From: Burkholderia sp. Bp9143
Lineage (GTDB): Bacteria > Pseudomonadota > Gammaproteobacteria > Burkholderiales > Burkholderiaceae
Direction of reading: 5' to 3'
NCBI RefSeq assembly: GCF_003853645.1
Contig: NZ_QTPO01000003.1
Span: forward strand, 62,001-126,000
DNA length: 64,000 nucleotides
Part shown: positions 1 to 9,090 of the stretch, piece by piece
Layout: each line of letters begins with the position of its first letter
Position numbering within the stretch: position 1 is the stretch's first letter
Made by a program: the position numbers and the translations under genes
The notes under the pieces: model-generated
The model's database searches: none
Seen by the model: the letters and a program-made list of their open reading frames with translations, nothing else
What the model was told of the DNA's origin: nothing

Positions 1-920
1 TCAAGATCTACGAGAAGCTGATCCGCAACTCGTCGCTCGCCGAAGCCGTGTGCGCGCCGGGTACGCTGAAGATGATGTCGCAGTTCTCGGTGCTGTCGCG
101 CCTGCACGAGCCGGAGAATTCGAGCCTGTTCTCGAAGATGCAGGTGTACGACGGCGAGAACCTGAAGGACACCGATCCGAAGGCGAAGTCGTATCAGGAG
201 TATCGCGACTACGCGGGCGTGGACGAAGGGATGACGGGCGTATCGACGCGCTTCGCGTTCAAGATTCTGTCGCGCGTGTTCAACTTCGATTCGAGCGAGG
301 TCGCGGCGAACCCCGTGCACCTGATGTACGTGCTCGAACAACAGATCGAACGCGAACAGTTCCCGCCGGAAACCGAGCAGAAATATCTGTCCTTCGTGAA
401 GGACGTGCTCGCGTCGCGCTACGCGGAATTCATCGGCAAGGAGATCCAGACGGCGTACCTCGAATCGTATTCCGAGTATGGGCAGAACATCTTCGACCGC
501 TACGTCACGTATGCGGACTTCTGGATCCAGGACCAGGAATTCCGCGACCACGACACGGGCGAGAGCTTCGACCGCGCCGCGCTGAATGCCGAGCTGGAGA
601 AGATCGAGAAGCCGGCCGGCATCAGCAATCCGAAGGATTTCCGCAACGAGATCGTGAACTTCGTGTTGCGCGCGCGGGCGGCCAACGCCGGCAAGAATCC
701 CGTGTGGACGAGCTACGAGAAGTTGCGCGTCGTGATCGAGAAGAAGATGTTCTCGAATACCGAGGAACTGTTGCCGGTCATTTCGTTCAACGCGAAGGGG
801 TCGGCGGAGGAGCAACGCAAGCATGAGGACTTTGTGAACCGGATGGTCGCGAAGGGCTATACGCCGAAGCAGGTGAGGCTGCTTTGCGACTGGTACCTGC
901 GCGTGCGCAAGTCGTCATGA
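1..920 (+). CDS. prkA: PrkA-type serine protein kinase, 3' part
   Basis: The reading frame is open from the left edge (first full codon at base 3), so only about the last 305 residues are visible; the family is usually about 640 residues, so the AAA+ ATPase half lies outside the window. The visible part carries segments typical of the PrkA C-terminal half, such as GVSTRFAFKILSRVFNF and the end segment GYTPKQVRLLCDWYLRVR. PrkA (E. coli YeaG) is a cytoplasmic kinase of nutrient-stress and stationary-phase responses. It is followed by the DUF444 and SpoVR genes, the usual yeaG-yeaH-ycgB trio, which supports the call. Stop is TGA at 918-920. Confidence 0.93.
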   Translation, partial: KIYEKLIRNSSLAEAVCAPGTLKMMSQFSVLSRLHEPENSSLFSKMQVYDGENLKDTDPKAKSYQEYRDYAGVDEGMTGVSTRFAFKILSRVFNFDSSEVAANPVHLMYVLEQQIEREQFPPETEQKYLSFVKDVLASRYAEFIGKEIQTAYLESYSEYGQNIFDRYVTYADFWIQDQEFRDHDTGESFDRAALNAELEKIEKPAGISNPKDFRNEIVNFVLRARAANAGKNPVWTSYEKLRVVIEKKMFSNTEELLPVISFNAKGSAEEQRKHEDFVNRMVAKGYTPKQVRLLCDWYLRVRKSS

Positions 921-957
921 CGCGCGCGGTACCGCGCCCGTGCGGCGAGTCCGTACG

Positions 958-975
958 GGCGCCTTCAGAGGCGCC
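958..975 (+). other. Stem-loop between prkA and the DUF444 gene
   Basis: A perfect 7-bp inverted repeat, GGCGCCT (958-964) and AGGCGCC (969-975) around the loop TCAG. No T-tract follows, so it is not an intrinsic terminator. It may stabilise or process the prkA mRNA and set unequal expression along the operon; that role is inference. Confidence 0.35.
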
Positions 976-1045
976 GCCCGCATGACGGCAGACGGCATGC
1001 GCGGCGAGTGCCCCGGCAGATCGACTTTCGAGCGGGAGACCGGGA

Positions 1046-2314
1046 GTGCTTCATCAAATCATCGACCGCAGGCTGGCCGGCAAGAACAAGAGCATCGCCA
1101 ACCGCGAACGCTTTCTGCGTCGCGTCAAGAACTACATTCGTCGTGCCGTGTCGGACGCGGTGCGCGATCGTAGCATCAAGGATATCCAGAGCACGCAGAG
1201 CATCACGATTCCCCGCAAGGACATCGCGGAGCCGAATTTCCGGCACGGTCCGGGCGGGCGTCGTGAATACGTGCACCCCGGCAACGAGGACTACGTGCGC
1301 GGCGACAAGATTCCGCGTCCGCAGGGCGGCTCGGGCGGCGGCGGCAGTCAGGCGAGCAACGAAGGCGAAGGGCAGGACGACTTCGTGTTCGAGCTGTCCC
1401 GCGACGAGTTCATGCAGTATTTCTTCGACGATCTCGAACTGCCACGCCTCGTGAAGACGCACCTGCTCACGGTGCCGAGCTGGAAGAACGTGCGTGCGGG
1501 CTGGTCGGCGGAAGGCACGCCGAACAACATCGACGTCGTGCGCTCGCTGCGCAGCGCGCTTGGCCGACGCATCGCACTCGGCTCGCCGCTCGTGAACGAG
1601 CTGCGCGAGCTCGAGGCGCGGCTCGAGGCACTGAAGGGCGACACCGAGGATCGCCGCGAGGAAATCGCCGTGCTCGAGGCCGAGATCCATCACCTGAAGG
1701 GGCGCATCTGGCGGATCCCGTTCATCGATCCGTTCGACCTGCGCTACATCAACCGCGTGAAGCAGCCGCAGCCGTCGAGTCAGGCCGTGATGTTCTGCCT
1801 GATGGACGTGTCGGGCTCGATGGACGAGCAGCGCAAGGATCTCTCGAAGCGTTTCTTCATCCTGCTGTACCTGTTCCTGAAGCGCAACTACGAGCGCATC
1901 GAGGTGGTGTTCATACGTCACCACACGCGTGCGGAGGAGGTCGACGAAGACACCTTCTTCCATTCGACCGAAAGCGGCGGCACGGTCGTGTCGAGCGCGC
2001 TCGAGCTGATGCGCAAGGTGATGAACGAGCGCTACTCGCCGACCGAGTGGAACATCTACGGCGCGCAGGCGTCCGACGGCGACAACTGGACCGACGATTC
2101 GCCGAAGTGTCGCAAAATCCTGGAAGAGGATATCCTCACGAAGACGCGTTACTTCGCGTATATCCAGGTCGCGCCGGAAGAGCAGAATCTGTGGCTGGAG
2201 TACGCGCAACTGGCGTTGTCGCAACCGCATCTCGCGATGAAAAAAGTGGAATCGGCTGCCGACATCTACCCGGTGTTTCGCGAATTGTTCGAAAAGCAGG
2301 TGGAAATGTCATGA
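1046..2314 (+). CDS. yeaH: YeaH/DUF444 family von Willebrand A-like protein
   Basis: A 422-residue protein that starts at GTG 1046 directly behind a GGGAG-rich stretch. The N-terminal half is basic and ends in a Gly-rich linker (GGSGGGG). The C-terminal half has a vWA-type metal-site signature, MDVSGSMDEQ (DxSxS) near residue 252. Family members are co-expressed with PrkA and SpoVR in the stationary-phase and nitrogen-stress response; no biochemical activity is established. It overlaps the next gene by 4 bp (ATGA), pointing to translational coupling. Confidence 0.9.
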   Translation: MLHQIIDRRLAGKNKSIANRERFLRRVKNYIRRAVSDAVRDRSIKDIQSTQSITIPRKDIAEPNFRHGPGGRREYVHPGNEDYVRGDKIPRPQGGSGGGGSQASNEGEGQDDFVFELSRDEFMQYFFDDLELPRLVKTHLLTVPSWKNVRAGWSAEGTPNNIDVVRSLRSALGRRIALGSPLVNELRELEARLEALKGDTEDRREEIAVLEAEIHHLKGRIWRIPFIDPFDLRYINRVKQPQPSSQAVMFCLMDVSGSMDEQRKDLSKRFFILLYLFLKRNYERIEVVFIRHHTRAEEVDEDTFFHSTESGGTVVSSALELMRKVMNERYSPTEWNIYGAQASDGDNWTDDSPKCRKILEEDILTKTRYFAYIQVAPEEQNLWLEYAQLALSQPHLAMKKVESAADIYPVFRELFEKQVEMS

Positions 2315-3990
2315 CGACCCGCCATCTGCACAACGAGTCGCGCGGCTACGAGCCGCGCCCTTCCGGCGACGACACGGCCGGCCCTGCCGCATCGCAGCAA
2401 AGCGGCCGGACCGAACCGGCGCCGCCGGCCGCCGACTTGCCCGGTGCCGGGCAGAAGGAAGCGCGTATGAACGTTGCCGAACGCAAGCCGCTGCCGTGCC
2501 CGTCCGACTGGACGTTCGAACTGCTCGAGGAATACGACACGCACATCGCGCAGGTCGCCGAGCAATACGAGCTCGATATCTACCCTATCCAGCTCGAACT
2601 GATCAGCGCCGAGCAGATGATGGATGCCTATGCGTCGGTCGGGATGCCCGTCAACTATCGCCACTGGTCGTTCGGCAAGCATTTCCTGTCGACCGAGAAG
2701 AGCTATCGCCGCGGCCAGATGGGCCTCGCGTACGAAATCGTCATCAACTCGAACCCCTGCATCGCCTATCTGATGGAAGAGAACACGATGACGATGCAGG
2801 CGCTCGTCATCGCGCACGCGGCGTACGGGCACAACTCGTTCTTCAAGGGCAACTACCTGTTCCGGCTGTGGACCGACGCGCATGCGATCATCGACTATCT
2901 CGTGTACGCGAAGAACTATGTCGCGGAATGCGAGGAGCGCTACGGCCTCGATCGCGTCGAGGAGCTGCTCGACTCGTGCCATGCGCTGATGAACTACGGC
3001 GTCGACCGCTACAAGCGGCCGCAGAAACCGTCGTTGTCGAAGGAGGCCGCGCTGCGGCGCGAGCGCGAGGCGTATCTGCAGTCGCAGGTGAATGAACTGT
3101 GGCGCACGCTGCCGGGCAAGAAGCCCGAGCTGATGGAGGAGCAGGAGGGGCGCTATCCGCCGGAACCGCAGGAAAATCTGCTGTATTTCGCGGAAAAGAA
3201 CGCGCCGCTGCTCGAGCCGTGGGAGCGGGAAGTGATCCGCATCGTGCGCAAGATCGGCCAGTACTTCTATCCGCAGCGGCAGACGCAGGTGATGAACGAA
3301 GGCTGGGCGACGTTCTGGCACTACACGCTGCTGAACACGCTGTACAACCAGGGCAAGCTGGAAGACGGCTTCATGATGCAGTTCCTGCATTCGCACAGCA
3401 ACGTGGTCTACCAGCCGCCCGTCACGAAGCCGTACTACAGCGGGATCAACCCGTATGCGCTCGGTTTCTCGATGATGAGCGACATCCGCCGGATCTGCGA
3501 AGCCCCGACGGAAGAGGACTATAAGTGGTTTCCGGAGATCGCGGGCACCCCGTGGCTGCCGGCGATGCACTACGCGATGCGCAACTTCAAGGACGAGAGC
3601 TTCATCGCGCAGTACCTGTCGCCGAACCTGATCCGCGAAATGCGACTGTTCTCGGTGCTCGACGACGACATGCGCGATTCGCTCGAGGTGTCGGCGATCC
3701 ACGACGAGTCCGGCTACCAGTACGTGCGGCAGGCGTTGTCGCGGCAGTACGACATCCATCACCGCGAGCCGAACATCCAGGTGTGGGCCGTGAACACGCG
3801 CGGCGACCGCAGTCTCACGCTGCGCCACTTCATGACCGACAACCGCCATCTGTCGAACGACAGCGAGGAAGTGCTCAAGCACATGGCGCGGCTTTGGCAG
3901 TTCGACGTGTACCTCGAAAGCGTCGACGAGGCCGGTACCGTGCGCAAGCGCTACGAGTGCCGCTACGTGCCGCCGGAGGTGCGTGTCTGA
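2311..3990 (+). CDS. spoVR: SpoVR/YcgB family protein
   Basis: SpoVR family (E. coli YcgB, about 510 residues), third gene of the prkA-yeaH-spoVR unit. The conserved core starts at DWTFELLEEYD and includes EQMMDAYASVGMP and HWSFGKHF. Two starts are possible. ATG 2311 overlaps the previous stop (ATGA), has AGGTGGA upstream and gives 559 residues. ATG 2467 has AAGGA about 8 bases upstream and gives 507 residues, the family length. The extra 52 residues are low-complexity but have the same high third-position GC as the gene. I list the coupled start; the internal one could be the main or only one. Function is unknown beyond a stress link. A terminator follows 28 bp later. Confidence 0.9.
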   Translation: MTTRHLHNESRGYEPRPSGDDTAGPAASQQSGRTEPAPPAADLPGAGQKEARMNVAERKPLPCPSDWTFELLEEYDTHIAQVAEQYELDIYPIQLELISAEQMMDAYASVGMPVNYRHWSFGKHFLSTEKSYRRGQMGLAYEIVINSNPCIAYLMEENTMTMQALVIAHAAYGHNSFFKGNYLFRLWTDAHAIIDYLVYAKNYVAECEERYGLDRVEELLDSCHALMNYGVDRYKRPQKPSLSKEAALRREREAYLQSQVNELWRTLPGKKPELMEEQEGRYPPEPQENLLYFAEKNAPLLEPWEREVIRIVRKIGQYFYPQRQTQVMNEGWATFWHYTLLNTLYNQGKLEDGFMMQFLHSHSNVVYQPPVTKPYYSGINPYALGFSMMSDIRRICEAPTEEDYKWFPEIAGTPWLPAMHYAMRNFKDESFIAQYLSPNLIREMRLFSVLDDDMRDSLEVSAIHDESGYQYVRQALSRQYDIHHREPNIQVWAVNTRGDRSLTLRHFMTDNRHLSNDSEEVLKHMARLWQFDVYLESVDEAGTVRKRYECRYVPPEVRV

Positions 3991-4017
3991 GTATCGCCGC
4001 GCATGGCTTGCATCGGA

Positions 4018-4041
4018 CGCCAGCCTGACGGCTGGCGTTTT
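4018..4041 (+). terminator. Intrinsic terminator after spoVR
   Basis: Perfect 8-bp stem CGCCAGCC (4018-4025) / GGCTGGCG (4030-4037), loop TGAC, followed by TTTT. It closes the prkA-yeaH-spoVR unit. Confidence 0.85.
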
Positions 4042-4222
4042 CATATGATGAGCGCGCGGCGGGAGAAGATTTTTCTACATCCGGACGAACCCGGAAAGCC
4101 TGTTACTTTACATTTCGCTAAAATCCCGTAGCGCCGTGCGCCGGAACCGGTGCCACGTGCGACCGCACGCGGCGGCCCCCAGCCGTCTCGCCCAGAAAGC
4201 ACTAAAAGGAACAGACCAACCC

Positions 4223-5527
4223 ATGGACGTCCAGACCGACCAAGCTGCGCTGTCCGCGCATGACACCCGGCGGCGCGTGTTCGCCATTGTCGGCGCCTCG
4301 TCGGGCAACCTTGTCGAGTGGTTCGACTTCTACATCTACTCGTTCTGCGCGCTGTACTTCGCGCCCGCGTTCTTCCCGAGCGGCAACACGACGACGCAGT
4401 TGCTGAACACGGCAGGCGTGTTCGCGGCCGGCTTCCTGATGCGTCCGATCGGCGGCTGGCTGTTCGGCCGCATCGCCGACCGTCACGGCCGCCGCGCGGC
4501 GATGATGATCTCGGTGCTGATGATGTGCGGCGGCTCGCTCGTGATCGCGGTGCTGCCGACCTATGCGCAGATCGGCGCGCTGGCACCGGCGCTGCTGCTG
4601 GTCGCGCGCCTGTTCCAGGGGCTGTCGGTGGGCGGCGAGTACGGGACCAGCGCAACCTACATGAGCGAGGTCGCGCTGAAGGGGCGGCGCGGCTTCTTCG
4701 CGTCGTTCCAATACGTGACGCTGATCGGCGGCCAGCTGTGCGCGCTGCTGGTGCTCGTGATCCTGCAGCAGGCGCTGTCGAATGACGAACTGAAGGCGTG
4801 GGGCTGGCGCATTCCGTTCGTCTGCGGGGCGGCGGCCGCGCTGATCTCGCTGTACCTGCGCAAGTCGCTCGACGAGACGTCGACGAGCGCATCGCGCGAC
4901 AAGAAGGACGCGGGCACGATCCGCGGCGTGTGGCAGCACAAGGGGGCATTCTTCACGGTGGTCGGCTTCACGGCCGGCGGCTCGCTGATCTTCTACACGT
5001 TCACGACGTACATGCAGAAGTACCTCGTGAACACGGCCGGCATGCACGCGAAGACGGCCAGCAACGTGATGACCGTCGCACTGCTCGTCTACATGCTGAT
5101 CCAGCCGGTGTTCGGCGCGCTGTCCGACAAGATCGGCCGCCGTACGTCGATGATCCTGTTCGGCACGTTCGCGGTGATCGGCACGGTGCCGCTGATGCAC
5201 GCGCTGAAGACCGTGACGAGCCCGACGGCCGCGTTCGTGCTGATCACGATCGCGCTGGCGATCGTCAGCTTCTACACGTCGATCAGCGGCCTCATCAAGG
5301 CCGAGATGTTTCCGCCCGAAGTGCGCGCGATGGGCGTCGGCCTGTCGTATGCGGTCGCGAACGCGATCTTCGGCGGCTCGGCCGAGTACGTCGCGCTGTG
5401 GTTCAAGTCGATCGGCAGCGAAGAAACCTTCTACTGGTACGTGACGGTGCTGTGCGCGATCTCGCTGATCGTGTCGTGGCGGATGCGCGATCCGAGCAAG
5501 GAAGGGTATCTGCGTCACGAACCGTGA
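4223..5527 (+). CDS. kgtP: Alpha-ketoglutarate permease (MFS, MHS family)
   Basis: A 434-residue inner-membrane major facilitator of the metabolite:H+ symporter subfamily. Segments closely match what I know of E. coli KgtP (432 residues): [20 protein letters not shown] near the N-terminus, [10 protein letters not shown] in the loop between helices 2 and 3, [36 protein letters not shown] and [11 protein letters not shown]. It should import 2-oxoglutarate with protons. ATG 4223 is chosen because the conserved N-terminal [11 protein letters not shown] follows it and AAGGA lies upstream; an earlier in-frame start at 4136 only adds a basic, non-conserved tail. It stands alone between two terminators. 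Confidence 0.93.
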   Translation: MDVQTDQAALSAHDTRRRVFAIVGASSGNLVEWFDFYIYSFCALYFAPAFFPSGNTTTQLLNTAGVFAAGFLMRPIGGWLFGRIADRHGRRAAMMISVLMMCGGSLVIAVLPTYAQIGALAPALLLVARLFQGLSVGGEYGTSATYMSEVALKGRRGFFASFQYVTLIGGQLCALLVLVILQQALSNDELKAWGWRIPFVCGAAAALISLYLRKSLDETSTSASRDKKDAGTIRGVWQHKGAFFTVVGFTAGGSLIFYTFTTYMQKYLVNTAGMHAKTASNVMTVALLVYMLIQPVFGALSDKIGRRTSMILFGTFAVIGTVPLMHALKTVTSPTAAFVLITIALAIVSFYTSISGLIKAEMFPPEVRAMGVGLSYAVANAIFGGSAEYVALWFKSIGSEETFYWYVTVLCAISLIVSWRMRDPSKEGYLRHEP

Positions 5528-5580
5528 TCGACGGGGCAGCCTCGCCAGGCTGCCCGCATCGACGGGCAACGCGCAACAGG

Positions 5581-5616
5581 ACGGCGCTCCGCCACGCAGG
5601 CGGCGCGCCGTTTTTT
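5581..5616 (+). terminator. Intrinsic terminator after kgtP
   Basis: Arms ACGGCGCTCCGCC (5581-5593) and GGCGGCGCGCCGT (about 5599-5611) pair over 13 bp with one mismatch, followed by T6. A second GC-rich hairpin without a T-tract (GGGCAGCCT / AGGCTGCCC, 5534-5555) lies just before it. Confidence 0.85.
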
Positions 5617-5690
5617 CATGCGTGACGTCTTCGCGTGGGTGCGTGCAAGCGCATCGCGGGACGCACGATATCGATATCGCAATCGCTTCG

Positions 5691-5719
5691 TTGTCCGCCG
5701 CGGGCGATGCCTTTATTCT
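5691..5719 (+). promoter_or_regulatory. Sigma-70-type promoter of a putative sRNA
   Basis: TTGTCC (5691-5696), a 17-bp spacer, and TATTCT (5714-5719). It sits between the kgtP terminator and a second terminator only about 65 bp downstream, with no open frame between, so it seems to serve a very short transcript. Confidence 0.5.
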
Positions 5720-5725
5720 GAACCC

Positions 5726-5788
5726 GTAGTTCGTGTGACACCTCCTTGACTGGGATTCGCGCCCGCTGCGTGCAGCGGGCGTTTTTTT
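5726..5788 (+). ncRNA. Putative ~60-nt small RNA with an anti-Shine-Dalgarno motif
   Basis: Start predicted 7 bp after the -10 box; end set by a 10-bp stem, CGCCCGCTGC (5760-5769) / GCAGCGGGCG (5772-5781), and T7 (5782-5788). The single-stranded 5' part contains ACACCTCCTTGAC, whose CCTCCTT core equals the anti-Shine-Dalgarno core of 16S rRNA. Such a C/U-rich stretch before a terminator hairpin is typical of small RNAs that block ribosome binding sites. No reading frame of note is present. Transcription is inferred from the promoter and terminator alone. Confidence 0.4.
5760..5788 (+). terminator. Intrinsic terminator of the putative sRNA
   Basis: Perfect inverted repeat CGCCCGCTGC / GCAGCGGGCG followed by seven T. 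It comes before the start of the next gene (5890), so it cannot be that gene's 3' end. Confidence 0.85.
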
Positions 5789-5889
5789 GTGCGCATGCGT
5801 TGCATGCGGCCCGCCGCGGTGGCCTCGATCGAGGCAGGCGCCTACGCGGCCACGCAATGGCGGGACCGGCTCGGGGCAGGGCGGTGACG

Positions 5890-6633
5890 ATGGACTTCTC
5901 GCTGCTGCTCGGCAACCTGCCGTACCTGCTCGTCGGCGCATTCCCGGATGGTCCGCTCGGCGGTGCCGCGCTGTCGCTCGTGCTCGCGATCGCGTCGGCC
6001 ATAGCGTCGGCGGTGCTGGGCGTGGCGCTCGGCGTCGCCATGGCGCTCGCGCGCGGCCCGCTGCGCGTGCTGCTGCTCGCGTTCATCGGCTTCTTCCGCG
6101 CGATTCCGGTGCTGATGCTGATCTTCTGGACGTACTTCCTGATGCCGATGCTCACAAGTAAGGCGTTGCTGCTGCACATGGACGTGCCGGGACGCGCGAC
6201 GGTCGTGTGCGCGCTGGCGCTGATCGGCGGTGCATATCTCGCGCATGCGGTGCATGCGGGCATCGTCGCGGCCGGCGACTGACAGTGGCAGGCAGGGCTG
6301 TCGCTCGGGCTCACGCGCTGGCAGACGGTACGCTACGTATTGCTGCCGCAGGCGATCCGGATCATGACGCCGTCGTTCGTCAACCAGTGGGTCGTGCTCG
6401 TGAAGGACACGTCGCTTGCCTATATCGTCGGCGTGCCCGAGCTGTCGTTCGTCGCGACGCAGGTGAACAACCGGCTGATGGTGTATCCGGCACCGATCTT
6501 CCTGTTCGTCGCGGCAATCTATCTGGTGCTGTGCACGTCGCTCGACGGCGCGGTGCGCTGGTTGCTGTCGCGCCGCCCGCGTGCGCAGCGTATCGCGCAG
6601 GCGACGGCCGAGCGCACGGAACCCGCGCGGTGA
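5890..6633 (+). pseudogene. Amino-acid ABC transporter permease interrupted by a TGA stop
   Basis: A polar amino-acid ABC permease of the HisM/GlnP type, membrane-embedded. Coding starts at ATG 5890 (MDFSLLLGNLPYLL) and runs through several hydrophobic helices to a TGA at 6280-6282. The same frame then continues without a gap: QWQAGLSLGLTRWQ, then VLLPQAIRIMTPSFVNQW and LVKDTSLAYIVG. That is the conserved EAA loop and the last helices of the family. The stop falls just before the EAA loop, where a residue such as Arg (CGA to TGA) would be expected. Read through, the protein would be 247 residues, a normal size. No binding protein or ATPase gene is adjacent. Either a genuine nonsense mutation or a base-call error. 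Confidence 0.8.
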
Positions 6634-6762
6634 CGGTGGGCCGCGTGCGAGGCATGCGGCGCATTGCCGGTGATGAAGATCGATGGCCTGCGGTTACCCG
6701 CGGCGGGTCGCGTCACCGCTGCTCGAGCGGCGACGGGCGTGATGGTGCTGCGCGCGTCGGCG

Positions 6763-8040
6763 TCAGGACGCGCTGTAGTGCGTATCGAAGACCGCGCGCA
6801 GCGTCGACGGACCGGTCGCGAAGTCGCCCCACAGCGGGCCGTCGCTCTGCGCGAATGCGAACGGCGTCGTATTGATCGACGCGAGGCGGAAGCGCCATTG
6901 CGCCGCTTCCTGGCGGAACGCGGTGAGCTGCATGTCGGACAGCCCCGTCTGCGCGCTCGCGAGCGTGACGAGCGGATCGACCGGATCGTTCGCGACGCGC
7001 ACTTCGAAGTGCAGGTGCGGGCCGGTGGCCGCGCCGGTCATCCCGACCGAGCCGATGCGCTGGCCCTGCTTCACGGTTTCGCCGGTCTTCAGCCCGCGCG
7101 CGAACGCGGACAAATGCGCGTAGTAGGTCGAATATCCGTCCGCGTGATCGACGATCACGTAGTGCCCGTAGCCGCCGGGATCGGTGCCGACGAACGACAC
7201 GACGCCGTCGGCCGCCGCATCGACCGGCGTGCCGGACGGCGCGGCGAGATCGACGCCGGTATGGAACGCCATCGCCTGCGACAGCGGGTGGATGCGTTCG
7301 CCGAAGAACGAGCTGATGCGCGTCCATTTGACGGGCATCGTGAACGCGGCCGCTTCGAGCGGCGCGCCGTCGAGCGTGTAGTACGCGCCGTGGTCGGCGC
7401 CCGGCGCGCGGAACCAGATCGTACCGAACGTGCGGCCCGCGACGCGCAACTCGAGCGCGGTGAGGTGCGGCGTGCCGTTGTTCGTGTCGTACGCGACGCG
7501 GTAGTAGTCGCCGCGCTGCGCACTCGCGCGCAGCGCGACCTTGCCGGTGACGAGATCGCCGAGCTGGATGCGCACCTCGGGCGGCACGTCGAGACGGTTC
7601 AGCGTATCGGACAGCGTGAGTTCGATGTCGCCCGCGCGCATCCCGTGCTGCTGTTCGGGCGGTGCGAACTGGAACAGGCTCGTATAGCCGAGCATGTCGT
7701 TGCGGTGCGCGCTGAGCGGTGCGAACAGGCCCGGCTGCGGGCTGCGATCACTGCGTTCGTTGAGTTCGTTGCGCTCGCCGATCGTGCGCGCGAGTTCGCT
7801 CGTCACGAAATGCTGCGCGGTGGGAAAGGGCGTGTCGGACAGCACGCGCTGCGGCAGCGCGGCCGTGCCCGAATCGACGGCGCCCGGCAGTTGCGAGACG
7901 GCCGGCAGCGCGGCGGCGAGGCCGAAGGCGGCGAGGGCGCCGAGCACGGCGGCCGGCACGAGCGCGCGCACGAGGCGCTGCGCGCGCCCGGGCGCGAAAG
8001 CATCAGGAGTTGCGGCAGGCTTGACCAAAGGTGTCCACAT
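6763..8040 (-). CDS. M23 family metallopeptidase, membrane-anchored
   Basis: About 425 residues. An N-terminal hydrophobic segment (LVPAAVLGALAAFGLAAALP) should anchor it to the inner membrane with the rest in the periplasm. The C-terminal third holds the LytM/M23 zinc site: HTGVDLAAP (HxxxD) and, later, HLHFEV (HxH), with the usual GYGHYVIVDH and YAHLS segments between. Such enzymes cut peptidoglycan cross-links, or act as degenerate activators of amidases; here the zinc ligands are intact. ATG 8040 is chosen because the upstream extension (to 8172) runs through a minus-strand terminator hairpin. No clear ribosome binding site is visible, so the start is uncertain. Confidence 0.85.
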   Translation of the reverse strand: MWTPLVKPAATPDAFAPGRAQRLVRALVPAAVLGALAAFGLAAALPAVSQLPGAVDSGTAALPQRVLSDTPFPTAQHFVTSELARTIGERNELNERSDRSPQPGLFAPLSAHRNDMLGYTSLFQFAPPEQQHGMRAGDIELTLSDTLNRLDVPPEVRIQLGDLVTGKVALRASAQRGDYYRVAYDTNNGTPHLTALELRVAGRTFGTIWFRAPGADHGAYYTLDGAPLEAAAFTMPVKWTRISSFFGERIHPLSQAMAFHTGVDLAAPSGTPVDAAADGVVSFVGTDPGGYGHYVIVDHADGYSTYYAHLSAFARGLKTGETVKQGQRIGSVGMTGAATGPHLHFEVRVANDPVDPLVTLASAQTGLSDMQLTAFRQEAAQWRFRLASINTTPFAFAQSDGPLWGDFATGPSTLRAVFDTHYSAS

Positions 8041-8126
8041 CCAGGAAAGCGGTTCAATGAGGTGTGGGCGGGAGCCATCGGCGGCATGTCCGTCGGGTGG
8101 CGACGGGGCGGGCGACGGGCGTGCAA

Positions 8127-8152
8127 CAAAACAGGCCCCGCCAGGGGCCTGT
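8127..8152 (-). terminator. Minus-strand intrinsic terminator upstream of the M23 gene
   Basis: A 9-bp perfect stem ACAGGCCCC (8131-8139) / GGGGCCTGT (8144-8152), followed on the minus strand by TTTTG. It lies 218 bp after the tetR stop and 86 bp before the M23 start. It may end tetR transcription, or it may be a leader terminator of the M23 gene. The rest of the 8041-8369 gap holds an AT-rich stretch (8275-8345) and a small dyad, CCGGGT-CGA-ACCCGG (8212-8226), but no gene. Confidence 0.7.
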
Positions 8153-8369
8153 ATCGTTTCCGTTCGACCCAACGCGCGGGCAGGCCCGCTTCGAACGGCG
8201 GCGTGAACTTTCCGGGTCGAACCCGGTTTATCACGAAGACGCTAAAGAAAGATGACAGCGTCAGTCTACCGATGTTCCGCAAAACGTTAAAAATTTTAAA
8301 GAGGGTCAGCTCATTCGTTTCGCACTGCGGTAAATCGGGTTAAATCAGCATTTATTGCGTGGCTTTTCG

Positions 8370-9017
8370 TCAGACAGGCAATTTTTGCGCGCACACGCGC
8401 AGCGCGGCGGACGTCGTGACCGCATCGAACCCGGCGTCGAGCATCGCTTCCGCGTCGTTCCACAGATTGCCGCGCAACCGGTTGGTCCAGATCATCGACG
8501 CGAACACGCCTTCGAGCAGCGACACGAGATAGACGGCCGCGAGATGCACGTCGAGATCGGCGGCGATTTCGCCGGCCGCGATCGCGCGGCGCAGCAGCGC
8601 CTTGGTGATGCGCAGCGTCTGCAGCTCGAGCAGCATGCGGCGGCGCAGCAGCGCGCCGTTCTCCTCGCTCTGCTCGCACTTCGTATAGAGGATCACGAGC
8701 ACGCGCTGCATCGGGCCAGGCTCCCCGCATTGCTGCAGGAAATGCGATGCCGCGCGGCGCAGCGTGGCGAACGCGGGCAGGCTGTCGACCGCGTCGAACC
8801 CTTCCGACGTGCGCGCGAACGCGCGGTCGCACATCGCGAGACACACTTCCATCTTGTTGCGGTAGTGGCCGTACACGGCGCCCCGCGACATCCCGGCGGC
8901 CTCGGCGAGGTCCGCCATCGCGGTTTGCGCGACGCCTTTCTCGAGCAGCACGAGCTCGGCGGCGTCGAGGATCCGGTGCTTGATGGCGAGCGATTCTTCC
9001 CGGGTCTTGCGGGCCAT
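8370..9017 (-). CDS. amrR: TetR family repressor of the adjacent RND pump (AmrR-like)
   Basis: 215 residues. The N-terminal helix-turn-helix spans roughly residues 12-58, with AMADLAEAAGMSRGAVYGHY as recognition region; the rest is a ligand-binding all-helical domain of AcrR/TtgR type. It is divergent from the efflux operon with 150 bp between, the standard layout for a local repressor. A perfect palindrome over the pump promoter (9091-9110) is its likely operator. By position and family it is the counterpart of Burkholderia AmrR; the gene name is inferred from synteny. Confidence 0.88.
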   Translation of the reverse strand: MARKTREESLAIKHRILDAAELVLLEKGVAQTAMADLAEAAGMSRGAVYGHYRNKMEVCLAMCDRAFARTSEGFDAVDSLPAFATLRRAASHFLQQCGEPGPMQRVLVILYTKCEQSEENGALLRRRMLLELQTLRITKALLRRAIAAGEIAADLDVHLAAVYLVSLLEGVFASMIWTNRLRGNLWNDAEAMLDAGFDAVTTSAALRVCAQKLPV

Positions 9018-9090
9018 GTCGTGAATTTCCTTACAGTTCGCTGTCGTTTTATTGAGACAGTGTGGCGGCCGGATTACAACCGCATGTATT

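Noticed and set aside
8212..8226. Minus-strand GGTTCGACC hairpin that resembles a tRNA T-arm.
   Set aside because: No anticodon arm, acceptor stem or CCA can be placed around it.
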